A stretch of DNA of 20,225 bases, taken from CAYGZQ01 sp964354375 [NCBI: uncultured Planctomycetota bacterium]. Its GTDB lineage: Bacteria > JAJVIF01 > JAPKYR01. The first letter of the stretch is position 1. Every line of letters starts with the position of its first letter. Position numbers and translations under genes: made by a program. The notes under the pieces were generated by a model. That model worked only from the letters and a program-made list of their open reading frames with translations. It was not told where the DNA came from and searched no databases. The stretch spans positions 21,268 through 41,492 of the forward strand of contig CAYGZQ010000036.1 of NCBI GenBank assembly GCA_964354375.1, given 5' to 3'. Shown here piece by piece: positions 7,134 to 14,814 of the stretch.

Positions 7134-8246
7134 ATGCTGACAGCAGATCCGAAGTTTCTGATATTCGGCTCAGACTCCGGGAATCAACGGGAGCTCGCGG
7201 GACTTCTGGGCGAGCTCGGTCATAACCCCGATCGCACATCGGATCCCCTGGAAGCCCACAGGCTCCTCACGGACGGCGGGTACGACTGCATTCTCGTCGA
7301 CAGAGATATCCATCCGACATGGAGCTCTGTTGTGGCCTCAAGAATGTCGACCGAGAGGCCTCCCCTGGTCTTCCTGACCGGACCCGCAGGCTCCACCGCG
7401 CCCCCCGCCCAGGCGATCGGACTGGCCGACGGGTATCTGCCATTGAGCCGCGACAGCGTGGCCGGCCTTGCCCAGCATGTCCGAACCGCCGTCGCGCGCC
7501 TGTCGAAATCCAGATTGACCGAACGCATGGAGGAATCCGGGACCTCCTCCTTCGCGCATCCCGCGAAATGCGAGGATTGCTTCAGCGACTCAAGCATCAT
7601 CGTGCGAACAAGCAGAATCACGAACCACGGTCCGACCGAGGATTTCTCGTTCGTGACAAGCTGCGGCAACGGCCGGTACTCGGTGCTGCTGGGCGATCTC
7701 ACCGGCCCGCAGGAGCTCAGGGACCTCGCGATGATCCATCTCAGATCCCGAATCGAGGGCTACATGGTCGAGAGCCCCGCTCCGTCAAAGCTGATGGAAG
7801 AGCTCAACCACGACCTCGTGCATGCCGGGAGCTCAATCGAGTTCGTCGCCGCAGTCGCGGTATTCCTCGACCTCAAGCGAAAGCTTCTGGCCTGCTCCGC
7901 CGCGGGACACCAGCCGCCGTACTATCGTCGGTGGGGAAGCGTTCAGTGGCGGGCGCTGGGCGACAACGGGATACCGCTCGGGGTCCGCTGCGGCGAGACT
8001 TATCGGCAGCACGAGCGGCGCCTGGGTCCGGGCGACAAAGTGCTGCTGATGTCCGACGGCATTCTGAAGATCAAGGGAGCCGACGGCGGCTTCCAGACCC
8101 ATGACGCAGCGATCAGGGCCATGGACACGTTCCCCATGGATGCCGCGCCGACCGAGATTCTGGAGGGGATAGGCGACCTTGTGACATCGGCCTTGAACGG
8201 CGGGAGCGCATCGGACGAGATCACATCGATACTGATACAGGTCTAG
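7134..8246 (+). CDS. Receiver-like domain with C-terminal PP2C/SpoIIE-like phosphatase
   Basis: The 370-residue protein has an N-terminal receiver-like fold (about 6-120) and a PPM/SpoIIE-type phosphatase domain (about 155-370). In the receiver, Asp56 (ILVDRD) is where the phosphate acceptor should be, but the acidic pair at the start is reduced to FGSDS and the conserved lysine is absent (DGYLPLS). In the phosphatase, GDLTG (187-191) replaces the usual GDVSGHG, AAGHQPP (257-263), GIPLG (279-283), SDG (307-309) and DEIT (361-364) are present. A short CEDC motif (146-149) lies between the domains. Such proteins reverse phosphorylation of anti-sigma antagonists in partner-switching systems; no kinase or antagonist is nearby. 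AAAGGG lies ten bases before the ATG. A strong terminator follows. Confidence 0.85.
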   Translation: MLTADPKFLIFGSDSGNQRELAGLLGELGHNPDRTSDPLEAHRLLTDGGYDCILVDRDIHPTWSSVVASRMSTERPPLVFLTGPAGSTAPPAQAIGLADGYLPLSRDSVAGLAQHVRTAVARLSKSRLTERMEESGTSSFAHPAKCEDCFSDSSIIVRTSRITNHGPTEDFSFVTSCGNGRYSVLLGDLTGPQELRDLAMIHLRSRIEGYMVESPAPSKLMEELNHDLVHAGSSIEFVAAVAVFLDLKRKLLACSAAGHQPPYYRRWGSVQWRALGDNGIPLGVRCGETYRQHERRLGPGDKVLLMSDGILKIKGADGGFQTHDAAIRAMDTFPMDAAPTEILEGIGDLVTSALNGGSASDEITSILIQV

Positions 8247-8269
8247 GGACGGCAAGACGGGGCGAAGAT

Positions 8270-8297
8270 CGGATGCAGTGAGCATCCGTTTTGTTTT
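8270..8297 (+). terminator. Rho-independent terminator
   Basis: CGGATGC (8270-8276) pairs perfectly with GCATCCG (8282-8288) around the loop AGTGA, and TTTTGTTTT follows. It lies 24 bases after the stop of the phosphatase gene and ends that transcript. Confidence 0.85.
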
Positions 8298-8731
8298 GCC
8301 AATTCGGGCCTATAATACCATGTCTGGACATGTAACGAAAATGTATAAACAAGTCTGCTGGACATGCTCCCGTGACATCCGCTGTCAAACGATTAGCATC
8401 TTCGCTAAGGGAGATTTGCGTGAACATCTATACGAAAATTACCGAATAATAAGCTATCATTTTGTATACACAATGTGGAACTTTAGCATTTTCTGGCTCT
8501 ATCAGATAATAAGAGTGTGCTAATATTGTCCAACTTTAGCCTGGTTAACTCGACAAGACAGCTCTGGCATACAACTAAGTTGCAATAATCCTATATAAGG
8601 CTAGCTTCTGACATTGCAGGACTTGGAAATCTAGCTTGCAATCACACAGAAGGCATCTTTATTCGGACTGTTGTAACGTAAATTTAGATAAGTACCAAGG
8701 TGAGGACTCTTGGCTCCGGTCTTGGTTCTCT
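8298..8731. other. AT-rich gap between convergent genes
   Basis: No gene is supported here, although the gap separates two converging genes, where little space is normal. GC is 35% over 8401-8520 (42 of 120), against about 63% in nearby coding sequence. It contains the inverted pair CATGTC-TG-GACATG near 8320-8333, a TATAAT at 8311-8316, the repeated CTGGACATG, two AACTTTAGC copies (about 8479 and 8531), CTAGCTT at 8601 and 8631, and TTGCAAT at 8580 and 8636. It may be a remnant of a mobile element, a small RNA gene or a site of protein binding. Confidence 0.4.
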
Positions 8732-9883
8732 CTACATATGCACCGAATCACGTTTCTGATAGTGTGTGGTCTCGTAGCCCTTCTCTGCCAGCCGCGCAAG
8801 AGTCTTTTCCGTCGGATACGAATAATGATCGAATTGCCTCTCCCTCGACGGATGCGTGTACCCGCCCGGATACACCGCGCACGCTATGTTCATCTCGCTC
8901 CCGCCCCCGTCCAGAAGCTTCAGCATAAGGGGCAGCTTCTCCCTTGTGTTAAGGAAGACATGCGAGCGAGGAAACGCAAGACGATACATTGCGACCGCCA
9001 CCCTCAGCTCATCGTCGCTCACGGGCGACGGCGCAACCTGCATCGGGGCGCCCTCGGCGTGCTTGAACCTGGGAACCCCGATCGCGTCAGGGCTCAGGCC
9101 GTACGTTTCCTCCAGGTACCTCCCGTGCGAAATCAGCGCGAGCACATCGTATCGCCAGTCGGACAGCCCGAAGAGAACTCCCATCCCGACCTTCCTGATC
9201 CCCGACCCAATCGCCCTGTCGAACACCTCGACGCGGTCCTCGAAACGGGCCTTTGGGGTCCCCTCGGGGTGCAGGTCGCGAAAACGGACCTCGTCGTAGG
9301 TTTCCTGCCAGAGGTAGAACGATTCCCCTCCGCCCCGGCGGACAGACGCGAACTCCTCGTCGGAAAGCGCCCAACTCATCAGGATGATTTCCGCCTCTTG
9401 TTTCCCGACGCCGGCTGCAGACTCCGCGATTTCGCGGGCTGTCGAGACATATCGGGCCAGCGCGCCGTTCTCCTTCAACGCGGGCGATTCGCTCGTGACA
9501 AGCTCGATCACGCGGTAACCCATGCCCGTGACTTCGACGATCTCCCTCCGGAACTCGTCGGGGTCCAGAGTTCTGCGGGACATGGCCATGTTGGGCGCCC
9601 GGTATGCGCAGTAGAGGCATTCGTTCACGCACGCGTTCGAGATATAGACGGGCACGAACAGCTTTACGGACCGGCCCCACACGGCGTCCCTCACCTCGCG
9701 AGCGCTCTCGATAATCGCATCGAAGGCGGCCTCGTCGCTCATGGCCGCCCTCATGAGAAGCGCCGCCGTCTCGAGATTCACCGGCGAATCCGGGGCCACA
9801 CGGTCAAGCGCGTTTCTCCAGCCGCCCATGTCGCCCGCATCGGTCACGAGCCTCCCGATTTTCACTTTCGGAATTCTGAACAT
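8732..9883 (-). CDS. ThiH/HydG-like radical SAM enzyme
   Basis: The protein (383 residues from the ATG at 9883) aligns by eye to the HydG/ThiH tyrosine-lyase group. YISNACVNECLYC (80-92) holds the CxxxCxxC cluster ligands Cys85, Cys89 and Cys92. GVLFGLSDWRYD, GVPRFKHAEG and FLNTREKLP, followed by PGGYT, are in the family order. The length fits ThiH, not HydG: the C-terminal cluster-binding motif of HydG is absent. TSESP replaces the usual TGEH/AGEH, and there is no thiazole or hydrogenase-maturation gene nearby. The frame is open upstream to 10117, but that part has no family sequence and overlaps the next gene; an extended -10 promoter at 9936 supports the 9883 start. It is divergent from the Rrf2 regulator. 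Substrate unknown; tyrosine or a related amino acid is possible. Confidence 0.8.
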   Translation of the reverse strand: MFRIPKVKIGRLVTDAGDMGGWRNALDRVAPDSPVNLETAALLMRAAMSDEAAFDAIIESAREVRDAVWGRSVKLFVPVYISNACVNECLYCAYRAPNMAMSRRTLDPDEFRREIVEVTGMGYRVIELVTSESPALKENGALARYVSTAREIAESAAGVGKQEAEIILMSWALSDEEFASVRRGGGESFYLWQETYDEVRFRDLHPEGTPKARFEDRVEVFDRAIGSGIRKVGMGVLFGLSDWRYDVLALISHGRYLEETYGLSPDAIGVPRFKHAEGAPMQVAPSPVSDDELRVAVAMYRLAFPRSHVFLNTREKLPLMLKLLDGGGSEMNIACAVYPGGYTHPSRERQFDHYSYPTEKTLARLAEKGYETTHYQKRDSVHM

Positions 9884-9935
9884 ACCGATCAATCCCGCGT
9901 CGTCTTTGAACGTCTCTTCGCGACCGGCCGCGAGA

Positions 9936-9944
9936 AGTATACCA
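9936..9944 (-). promoter_or_regulatory. Extended -10 promoter of the radical SAM gene
   Basis: On the reverse strand the sequence reads TGG then TATACT (9941-9936), an extended -10 element 53 bases before the start at 9883. No good -35 is present, as is common with extended -10 promoters. Confidence 0.45.
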
Positions 9945-10004
9945 CCCAAACTGCTGAGCAGGGACCCCGTCCAGCAGGTCGGCGGTCTTCCACTGGCAGA
10001 TGAG

Positions 10005-10050
10005 TTGACAACCGCCCTCGGGCTGTGTATAGTACGACTACTTTGGTCGT
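10005..10050 (+). promoter_or_regulatory. Promoter and Rrf2-type operator of the regulator gene
   Basis: TTGACA (10005-10010) and TATAGT (10028-10033) are 17 bases apart. The inverted repeat ACGAC (10034-10038) with GTCGT (10046-10050), seven-base spacer, begins directly after the -10, so a bound protein would cover the transcription start. The same repeat with the same spacer recurs before the sulfate-binding protein gene. Its shape resembles IscR-type sites. Autoregulation by the Rrf2 protein encoded just downstream is the simplest reading. Confidence 0.7.
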
Positions 10051-10077
10051 CATTACCGGGGGAACCGTTTTTTCGGG

Positions 10078-10518
10078 ATGAAGATATCGAAGAAATCGGA
10101 TTACGCTCTGAGGGCATTGGTCACTCTGACCGAGCACTACGGAAGGGGCCCGATCCCGATACGGGAGCTTGCGCGACGGAACGACGTGCCAAAACGATTT
10201 CTTGAGCACATCCTTCTCGACCTGAAGGCGCAGAAGTGGGTCGACAGCATCCCGGGACGGAACGGAGGTTATATCCTGGCCAGAAATCCGGAGAAGATCA
10301 GTATGGGTCAGGTCATAAGGCACTTCGACGGTGTGCTGGCCCCCCTGCATTGCGTTTCCGTTGCCGACTACAAGCGATGTACGCAGGAGCCTGTGTGCAG
10401 GTTCAGGCGCATCATTCTCGATATCCGCAACACCACAGCCGAGATCATGGACCAGACGACTCTTGCGTCGCTGGTCGCCGGCAAGCCCGTCTCATACAAA
10501 GAGGTTTTCGGAAAGTAG
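10078..10518 (+). CDS. Rrf2-family transcriptional regulator
   Basis: The 146-residue protein has the Rrf2 fold: KKSDYALRALVTL at the start, the winged helix (about 25-75) and the wing end PGRNGGYILAR (59-69). Three cysteines (92, 101, 107) lie where IscR and NsrR bind an iron-sulfur cluster, but spaced C-X8-C-X5-C where IscR has C-X5-C-X5-C. A [2Fe-2S] or other redox or metal ligand is thus possible. The gene precedes the sulfate/thiosulfate transporter genes on the same strand, with two identical inverted repeats in the two promoters, so it probably controls itself and that operon, in a role like that of CymR or IscR. The start ATG has only a weak ribosome-binding site (GGGGGA). Confidence 0.9.
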   Translation: MKISKKSDYALRALVTLTEHYGRGPIPIRELARRNDVPKRFLEHILLDLKAQKWVDSIPGRNGGYILARNPEKISMGQVIRHFDGVLAPLHCVSVADYKRCTQEPVCRFRRIILDIRNTTAEIMDQTTLASLVAGKPVSYKEVFGK

Positions 10519-10540
10519 ATCACCGCCGTCGCACAGACAA

Positions 10541-10587
10541 TCGACTTTCAACATCTATCTCATATGATATACGACCTATAGCGTCGT
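10541..10587 (+). promoter_or_regulatory. Promoter and Rrf2-type operator of the sulfate transport operon
   Basis: A -35 like TCGACT (10541-10546) and TATGAT (10563-10568) are 16 bases apart. ACGAC (10571-10575) and GTCGT (10583-10587), spacer seven bases, follow the -10 by two bases. This is the same arrangement as before the regulator gene, and ATT follows at a matching position in both (CATT and GATT). A leader of about 45 bases then leads to the ATG of the binding protein. Confidence 0.7.
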
Positions 10588-10624
10588 GATTTATTTCTAA
10601 ACAAACCGCCTGGAGGCCAACGAA

Positions 10625-11674
10625 ATGTTCAAGATCAGACTCGCAATCGCAATCGCAGTACTCGTTCTCGCCACGGTCATCCTCACGGGATGTCCGCCGA
10701 AGAAGACCGAGACGCAGGGTACCCCTCAGACCCTGAAGCCTGTCGAGCTGCTCAATGTCTCTTATGACCCGACCAGAGAGCTGTACGTGGAGTACAACGA
10801 CGCGTTCGCGAAGCACTGGAAAACCGAAAAGGGTCAGGACGTGACCGTCCACCAGTCTCATGCCGGGTCCGGCAGTCAGGCGAGGGACGTCATCAACGGT
10901 CTCGAAGCCGATGTCGTCACGCTCGCCCTGGCTTACGATGTCGACGCCATCGCGCAGAGCGGGCTTACCGATGCCAACTGGCAATCGCGACTGCAATACA
11001 ACAGCTGCCCCTACACTTCCACGATCGTTTTCCTCGTCAGGAAGGGCAACCCGAAGAACATCATGGACTGGGGCGACCTGATAAAACCCGGCGTTTCGGT
11101 CGTCACTCCGAACCCGAAGACATCAGGGGCCGCCAGATGGGCCTTCCTGGCAGCCTGGGCCTATGTGCTTCAGACCCCGGGCGCCGATGAGAACTCAGCC
11201 AGGGACTTCATCGCCAAACTCTACAAGAACGTCCCGGTTCTCGATTCGGGAGCCAGGGGATCCACCAATACTTTTGTGAAGAACGGCATCGGCGATGTCC
11301 TTCTGGCGTGGGAAAATGAAGCTCATCTCGCCATCAAGGAATTCGGCGCCGACAGCTTCGACATCGTCATGCCCTCGATGAGCATACTCGCCGAGCCGCC
11401 CGTCACCGTTGTCGACAAGAACGTCGACAAGCACGGCACACGCGAAGTGGCCCAGGCCTATCTGGAGTACCTCTATTCCGACGAGGGCCAGGACATCATT
11501 GCCCGCAACTTCTATCGCCCGAGATCCGAGGCCGTGATGCAGAAGTATTCCAGCCAGTTCACCGTGATCAAGCTGATCACCATCGACGAGGTATTCGGCG
11601 GATGGGCGACGGCGCAGCAGAAGTTCTTCGCCGACGGCGGTATTTTCGACCAGATCTACCAGCCGGGAAGCTGA
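10625..11674 (+). CDS. Sulfate/thiosulfate ABC transporter substrate-binding lipoprotein
   Basis: The 349-residue protein belongs to the Sbp/CysP family. [13 protein letters not shown] (41-53), [46 protein letters not shown] and FGGWATAQQ are family motifs, and they line the oxyanion cleft. [13 protein letters not shown] differs from the usual QSHGGSGKQAR at two positions. The signal peptide ends in a lipobox (ILTGC, lipid Cys23), so it is tethered to a membrane where the E. coli proteins are soluble in the periplasm. GGAGG is eight bases before the ATG. It is the first gene of the transporter operon, under the promoter at 10541. Sulfate and thiosulfate binding cannot be told apart from sequence alone. 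Confidence 0.95.
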   Translation: MFKIRLAIAIAVLVLATVILTGCPPKKTETQGTPQTLKPVELLNVSYDPTRELYVEYNDAFAKHWKTEKGQDVTVHQSHAGSGSQARDVINGLEADVVTLALAYDVDAIAQSGLTDANWQSRLQYNSCPYTSTIVFLVRKGNPKNIMDWGDLIKPGVSVVTPNPKTSGAARWAFLAAWAYVLQTPGADENSARDFIAKLYKNVPVLDSGARGSTNTFVKNGIGDVLLAWENEAHLAIKEFGADSFDIVMPSMSILAEPPVTVVDKNVDKHGTREVAQAYLEYLYSDEGQDIIARNFYRPRSEAVMQKYSSQFTVIKLITIDEVFGGWATAQQKFFADGGIFDQIYQPGS

Positions 11675-11740
11675 GGAGGCGTTCTCCGGTTATAATGTCG
11701 GTATGCGGGCCGGTTGCACTTGGCAATTGGAGGTCCGGAT

Positions 11741-12589
11741 ATGGGTCTGCGCGTCTGGGGAAAACGCAAGAGCATAATGCCGGGTTTCGGGCTGTCCTTC
11801 GGGTACACGGTGTTCTACCTGTGCATACTCGTGCTGATTCCGCTGAGCGCGGTGGTCCTCAGGGCCACCGGGCTGACCTGGAGCGAATTTTTCGCCATTG
11901 TCACAGCCCCACGTGTTCTGGCTTCCTACCGTCTCAGCTTCGGCGCAGCCTTCATAGGAGCGGCGATAAACTCTGTGTTCGGTCTCCTCGTTGCATGGGT
12001 TCTCGTGAGATACAGGTTCCCCGGGAGTCGAATCGTGGACGCAGTCGTCGATCTCCCCTTCGCCCTCCCGACCGCGGTGGCGGGCATCGCCCTCACAACC
12101 ATCTACGGTCCGAACGGATGGCTCGGGGCCTTCCTCCTCAAGCTCGGTATCAAGGTGGCTTTCACTCCGCTGGGAATCATCGTCGCTCTCACGTTTATCG
12201 GCCTGCCCTTTGTCGTACGAACCGTCCAGCCCGTCCTGCAGGACCTGGGCAGGGACATGGAAGAGGCAGCCGCGAGCCTCGGCGCCTCGCGAGGCCAGAT
12301 ATTTCGCTATGTGCTTATGCCGCAACTGATCTCGGCGATCCTCACCGGCTTCGCCCTCGCTTTCGCAAGAGGAATCGGGGAGTACGGTTCCGTGGTTTTC
12401 ATCTCCGGCAACATGCCTATGAAAACCGAGATCGTTCCGCTGCTCATAATCACAAAGCTCGAGCAGTTCGACTATGCGGGCGCGACCGCAATAGCTGTTG
12501 TGATGCTGGTGTTCTCTTTCGTCCTCCTCCTGCTGATCAACCTGCTTCAGCGCTGGACAAGCAAGTACCTTTCGGAGACGGGATGGTGA
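11741..12589 (+). CDS. cysT: Sulfate/thiosulfate ABC transporter permease CysT
   Basis: The 282-residue inner-membrane protein has about six hydrophobic helices and matches CysT (CysU). [18 protein letters not shown] and the cytoplasmic EAA loop ([15 protein letters not shown], about 182-196), which contacts the ATPase, are conserved. The frame is open a little further upstream, but GGAGG (11729-11733) lies seven bases before the ATG at 11741, so this start is chosen. A TATAAT at 11691-11696 has no matching -35. The gene sits 66 bases after the binding-protein gene and seven bases before cysW, so all are probably in one transcript. With CysW it forms the channel for sulfate or thiosulfate import. 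Confidence 0.93.
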   Translation: MGLRVWGKRKSIMPGFGLSFGYTVFYLCILVLIPLSAVVLRATGLTWSEFFAIVTAPRVLASYRLSFGAAFIGAAINSVFGLLVAWVLVRYRFPGSRIVDAVVDLPFALPTAVAGIALTTIYGPNGWLGAFLLKLGIKVAFTPLGIIVALTFIGLPFVVRTVQPVLQDLGRDMEEAAASLGASRGQIFRYVLMPQLISAILTGFALAFARGIGEYGSVVFISGNMPMKTEIVPLLIITKLEQFDYAGATAIAVVMLVFSFVLLLLINLLQRWTSKYLSETGW

Positions 12590-12596
12590 TGGACAA

Positions 12597-13493
12597 ATGA
12601 AAGCGGCTCCGGTGGAAAAACCTCAAGGATGTCTGCCCGATCAAGGCATCGTGCCGGGCCTCACCGAGCCCGCCCGCGTGAGAGTCCTCCTGATCGTGGG
12701 CGCTTTGGCCTACCTCGGGCTGTTTCTCATGCTCCCGCTGATAGTGGTCTTCACGGAAGCCCTGCAGAAAGGTTTCGTCGTGTATGTAGCGTCGATCACG
12801 GATCCCGACGCGCTCGCGGCGATACGTCTCACCCTCCTCACTGCCGTCGTGTCCGTCGCCGTCAACCTTGTCTTCGGTGTAGCCGCTGCATGGGCCATAA
12901 CGAAATTCCGTTTCTGGGGAAAAGGACTTCTGATAACTCTGATCGATCTGCCCTTCGCGATCTCACCCGTGGTCGCGGGATTGATATTCGTCCTGCTGTT
13001 CGGAAGGCAGGGCTGGTTCGGTCCCTGGCTCTTCGAGCACAATATCAGGATAATTTTCGCCGTGCCGGGAATCATACTGGCGACCTTGTTCATCACGCTA
13101 CCCTTCATCGCACGCGAGCTGATCCCACTGATGCAGTCACAGGGCACCGATGAAGAGGAGGCGGCCCTGACCCTGGGCGCAAACGGCTGGCAGACCTTCT
13201 TCAGGGTCACCCTGCCCAACATCGCATGGGGCCTGCTCTACGGGATCATCCTGTGCAATGCGCGCGCCATGGGCGAGTTCGGCGCCGTGTCCGTCGTGTC
13301 CGGCCACCTCAGGGGCCTCACCACCACTCTCCCGCTTCACATCGAGATTCTCTACAACGAGTACCACTTCGCGGCCGCTTTCGCCGTGGCCTCACTCCTT
13401 TCGCTTGTCGCGCTCCTCACGATCATCGCGCGAAGCACCCTCGAATGGCGGCTTCACCGCCAGATGACAATCGACACCGGAGGAGGGCCTTAG
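12597..13493 (+). CDS. cysW: Sulfate/thiosulfate ABC transporter permease CysW
   Basis: The 298-residue protein is the second permease. It has six hydrophobic helices, the motif [20 protein letters not shown] and the EAA loop ([17 protein letters not shown]), and the ending [20 protein letters not shown] is typical of CysW. About 30 residues precede the first helix. It starts seven bases after cysT and ends two bases before cysA, in the order cysT-cysW-cysA known from many bacteria. The start is ATG at 12597, with only a weak purine stretch (GGATGG) upstream, which suggests coupling to translation of cysT. Confidence 0.93.
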   Translation: MKAAPVEKPQGCLPDQGIVPGLTEPARVRVLLIVGALAYLGLFLMLPLIVVFTEALQKGFVVYVASITDPDALAAIRLTLLTAVVSVAVNLVFGVAAAWAITKFRFWGKGLLITLIDLPFAISPVVAGLIFVLLFGRQGWFGPWLFEHNIRIIFAVPGIILATLFITLPFIARELIPLMQSQGTDEEEAALTLGANGWQTFFRVTLPNIAWGLLYGIILCNARAMGEFGAVSVVSGHLRGLTTTLPLHIEILYNEYHFAAAFAVASLLSLVALLTIIARSTLEWRLHRQMTIDTGGGP

Positions 13494-13495
13494 CC

Positions 13496-14644
13496 ATGAG
13501 CATCTCAATCTGCAACGTCACAAAGACTTTCGGCAAATTCAAGGCCCTCGACAACATCAGCCTTGAAGTTAACGACGGCGAGCTGTTCGCGCTCCTGGGA
13601 CCCTCCGGCTCGGGAAAGACCACTCTCCTGCGGATTATCGCGGGCCTCGAGATACCCGACAGCGGTACCATTCTCTTTCACGGCAAGGACGCCACCAAGA
13701 GCCCGATGCGCGAGAGGCGCGTGGGATTTGTCTTCCAGCATTTCGCGCTGTTCCGGCACATGACCATCTTCGATAACGTCGCCTTCGGCCTCAGGGTGAG
13801 ACCCTCCCAGCTCCGCCTCTCCAAGAACGATATACGCGACCGCGTGATGTCGCTGCTTCATCTCGTGCAGCTCGAGTCCTTCGCCACCCGATATCCTTCC
13901 CAGCTTTCCGGCGGACAGAGACAGAGGGTCGCTCTCGCCAGGGCCCTGGCGGTCGAGCCGCAGGTGATGCTCCTGGACGAGCCTTTCGGATCGCTCGACG
14001 CAAGGGTGCGCGCGGAGCTGCGAAGATGGCTCAGACGCCTGCACGACGAGCTGCAGATCACCAGCGTCTTCGTCACTCACGACCAGGAGGAGGCGCTCGA
14101 GGTCGCCGACCGCGTCGCAGTTACGAACGAAGGACGGGTCGAGCAGATAGGAACGCCTTACGAAATCTACAACAACCCGATAAGCCCATTCGTGTATGAA
14201 TTCATCGGCAACGTAAACCTGTTCCAGGGGCGCGTGCATGAAGGTGTCGCGTTCATGGGCGACGTCCAGATCCCCGTCCCCGAGCACGCGCATGCGAAGG
14301 ATACTCCCGCCACCGCCTATGTGAGACCGCACGATCTCCAGATCAACAGGCAATATCAGGGCGGTCTCGCCCTCCCCGCCAAGGTCGTCGACATCCGTAC
14401 AATCGGACCCATCGCTCGCATCAGTCTCATGTACCCGGGCAACAACAAGATTTACGAAGCCCAGGTCACCATCGACCGTCTCGCCGAGCTCGAGCTCAGG
14501 ATCGATGACGTTGTGTTTGTCTCCGCAAGCAGGGTGAAGGTGTTCCTGCACGACGCCGAAGTGCAGCCCCCTTCCGAGCCGCCCGCTCAGCCCGAAGCAA
14601 AGAAGAAGCCCCGCAAAACGACGAGGGACCTCGACAAGGTGTAG
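13496..14644 (+). CDS. cysA: Sulfate/thiosulfate import ATP-binding protein CysA
   Basis: The 382-residue cytoplasmic ATPase powers the transporter. It has Walker A GPSGSGKT (35-42), the Q-loop [11 protein letters not shown], signature [14 protein letters not shown] (137-150), Walker B VMLLDEP (157-163), D-loop SLD, and the switch His195 ([10 protein letters not shown]). A C-terminal TOBE-type regulatory domain follows (about 235-355), then a Pro/Lys-rich tail. The frame is open upstream to 13226, but AGGAGGG (13481-13487) and the family start place translation at ATG 13496, two bases after the cysW stop. It is the last gene of the operon. Confidence 0.96.
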   Translation: MSISICNVTKTFGKFKALDNISLEVNDGELFALLGPSGSGKTTLLRIIAGLEIPDSGTILFHGKDATKSPMRERRVGFVFQHFALFRHMTIFDNVAFGLRVRPSQLRLSKNDIRDRVMSLLHLVQLESFATRYPSQLSGGQRQRVALARALAVEPQVMLLDEPFGSLDARVRAELRRWLRRLHDELQITSVFVTHDQEEALEVADRVAVTNEGRVEQIGTPYEIYNNPISPFVYEFIGNVNLFQGRVHEGVAFMGDVQIPVPEHAHAKDTPATAYVRPHDLQINRQYQGGLALPAKVVDIRTIGPIARISLMYPGNNKIYEAQVTIDRLAELELRIDDVVFVSASRVKVFLHDAEVQPPSEPPAQPEAKKKPRKTTRDLDKV

Positions 14645-14703
14645 CGAACCGGCGCCCGGCCCTTCGGGCCTGTTGAAAAAGCCCGACTTGGTGAGTATCC
14701 GCA

Positions 14704-14773
14704 TGTGGGGCAGGCTTTCCAGACTGCCATTCTATGACGTTCAGGGGCGGCAGGCTGGAAAGCCTGCCCCACA
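14704..14773. repeat. 70-nt hairpin repeat between convergent operons
   Basis: TGTGGGGCAGGCTTTCCAG (14704-14722) has its exact reverse complement at 14755-14773. After one mismatch the stem continues for five more pairs (14724-14728 with 14749-14753), leaving a 20-base loop. Sequences of this kind (GTGGGGCAGGCTTTCCAG) recur in many uncultured bacterial genomes, as I recall, and give spurious short reading frames. It lies 60 bases after cysA and 42 bases from the end of the transketolase operon, so it may also end transcription in both directions, though no T-run follows. Confidence 0.75.
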
Positions 14774-14814
14774 AAGAGACTCTCTCAAGAGCGCCCTTCC
14801 CACTGCACCCGGCA

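Noticed and set aside
8278-8523. An 81-codon forward frame in the AT-rich gap, starting inside the terminator stem
   Set aside because: It starts at a GTG within the terminator loop, has no ribosome-binding site and resembles no protein.
8690-8715. CCAAG/CTTGG pair as terminator of the radical SAM gene
   Set aside because: A 5-bp stem with a 9-base loop and no T-run on the reverse strand is too weak.
8636-10003. A 455-codon forward open frame
   Set aside because: It lies antisense to the radical SAM gene and has the composition expected of a shadow of that gene.
9884-10117. N-terminal extension of the radical SAM gene to 10117
   Set aside because: The extra 78 residues are not family sequence, overlap the Rrf2 gene and its promoter, and lie upstream of the likely transcription start.
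11691-11696. TATAAT as an internal promoter before cysT
   Set aside because: No -35 or extended -10 accompanies it.
13226-13495. Upstream extension of cysA
   Set aside because: It overlaps cysW in another frame; the ribosome-binding site and family start are at 13496.
14658-14670. GGCCC-TTC-GGGCC hairpin after cysA as a terminator
   Set aside because: The stem is only 5 bp and the sequence after it is not a T-run.
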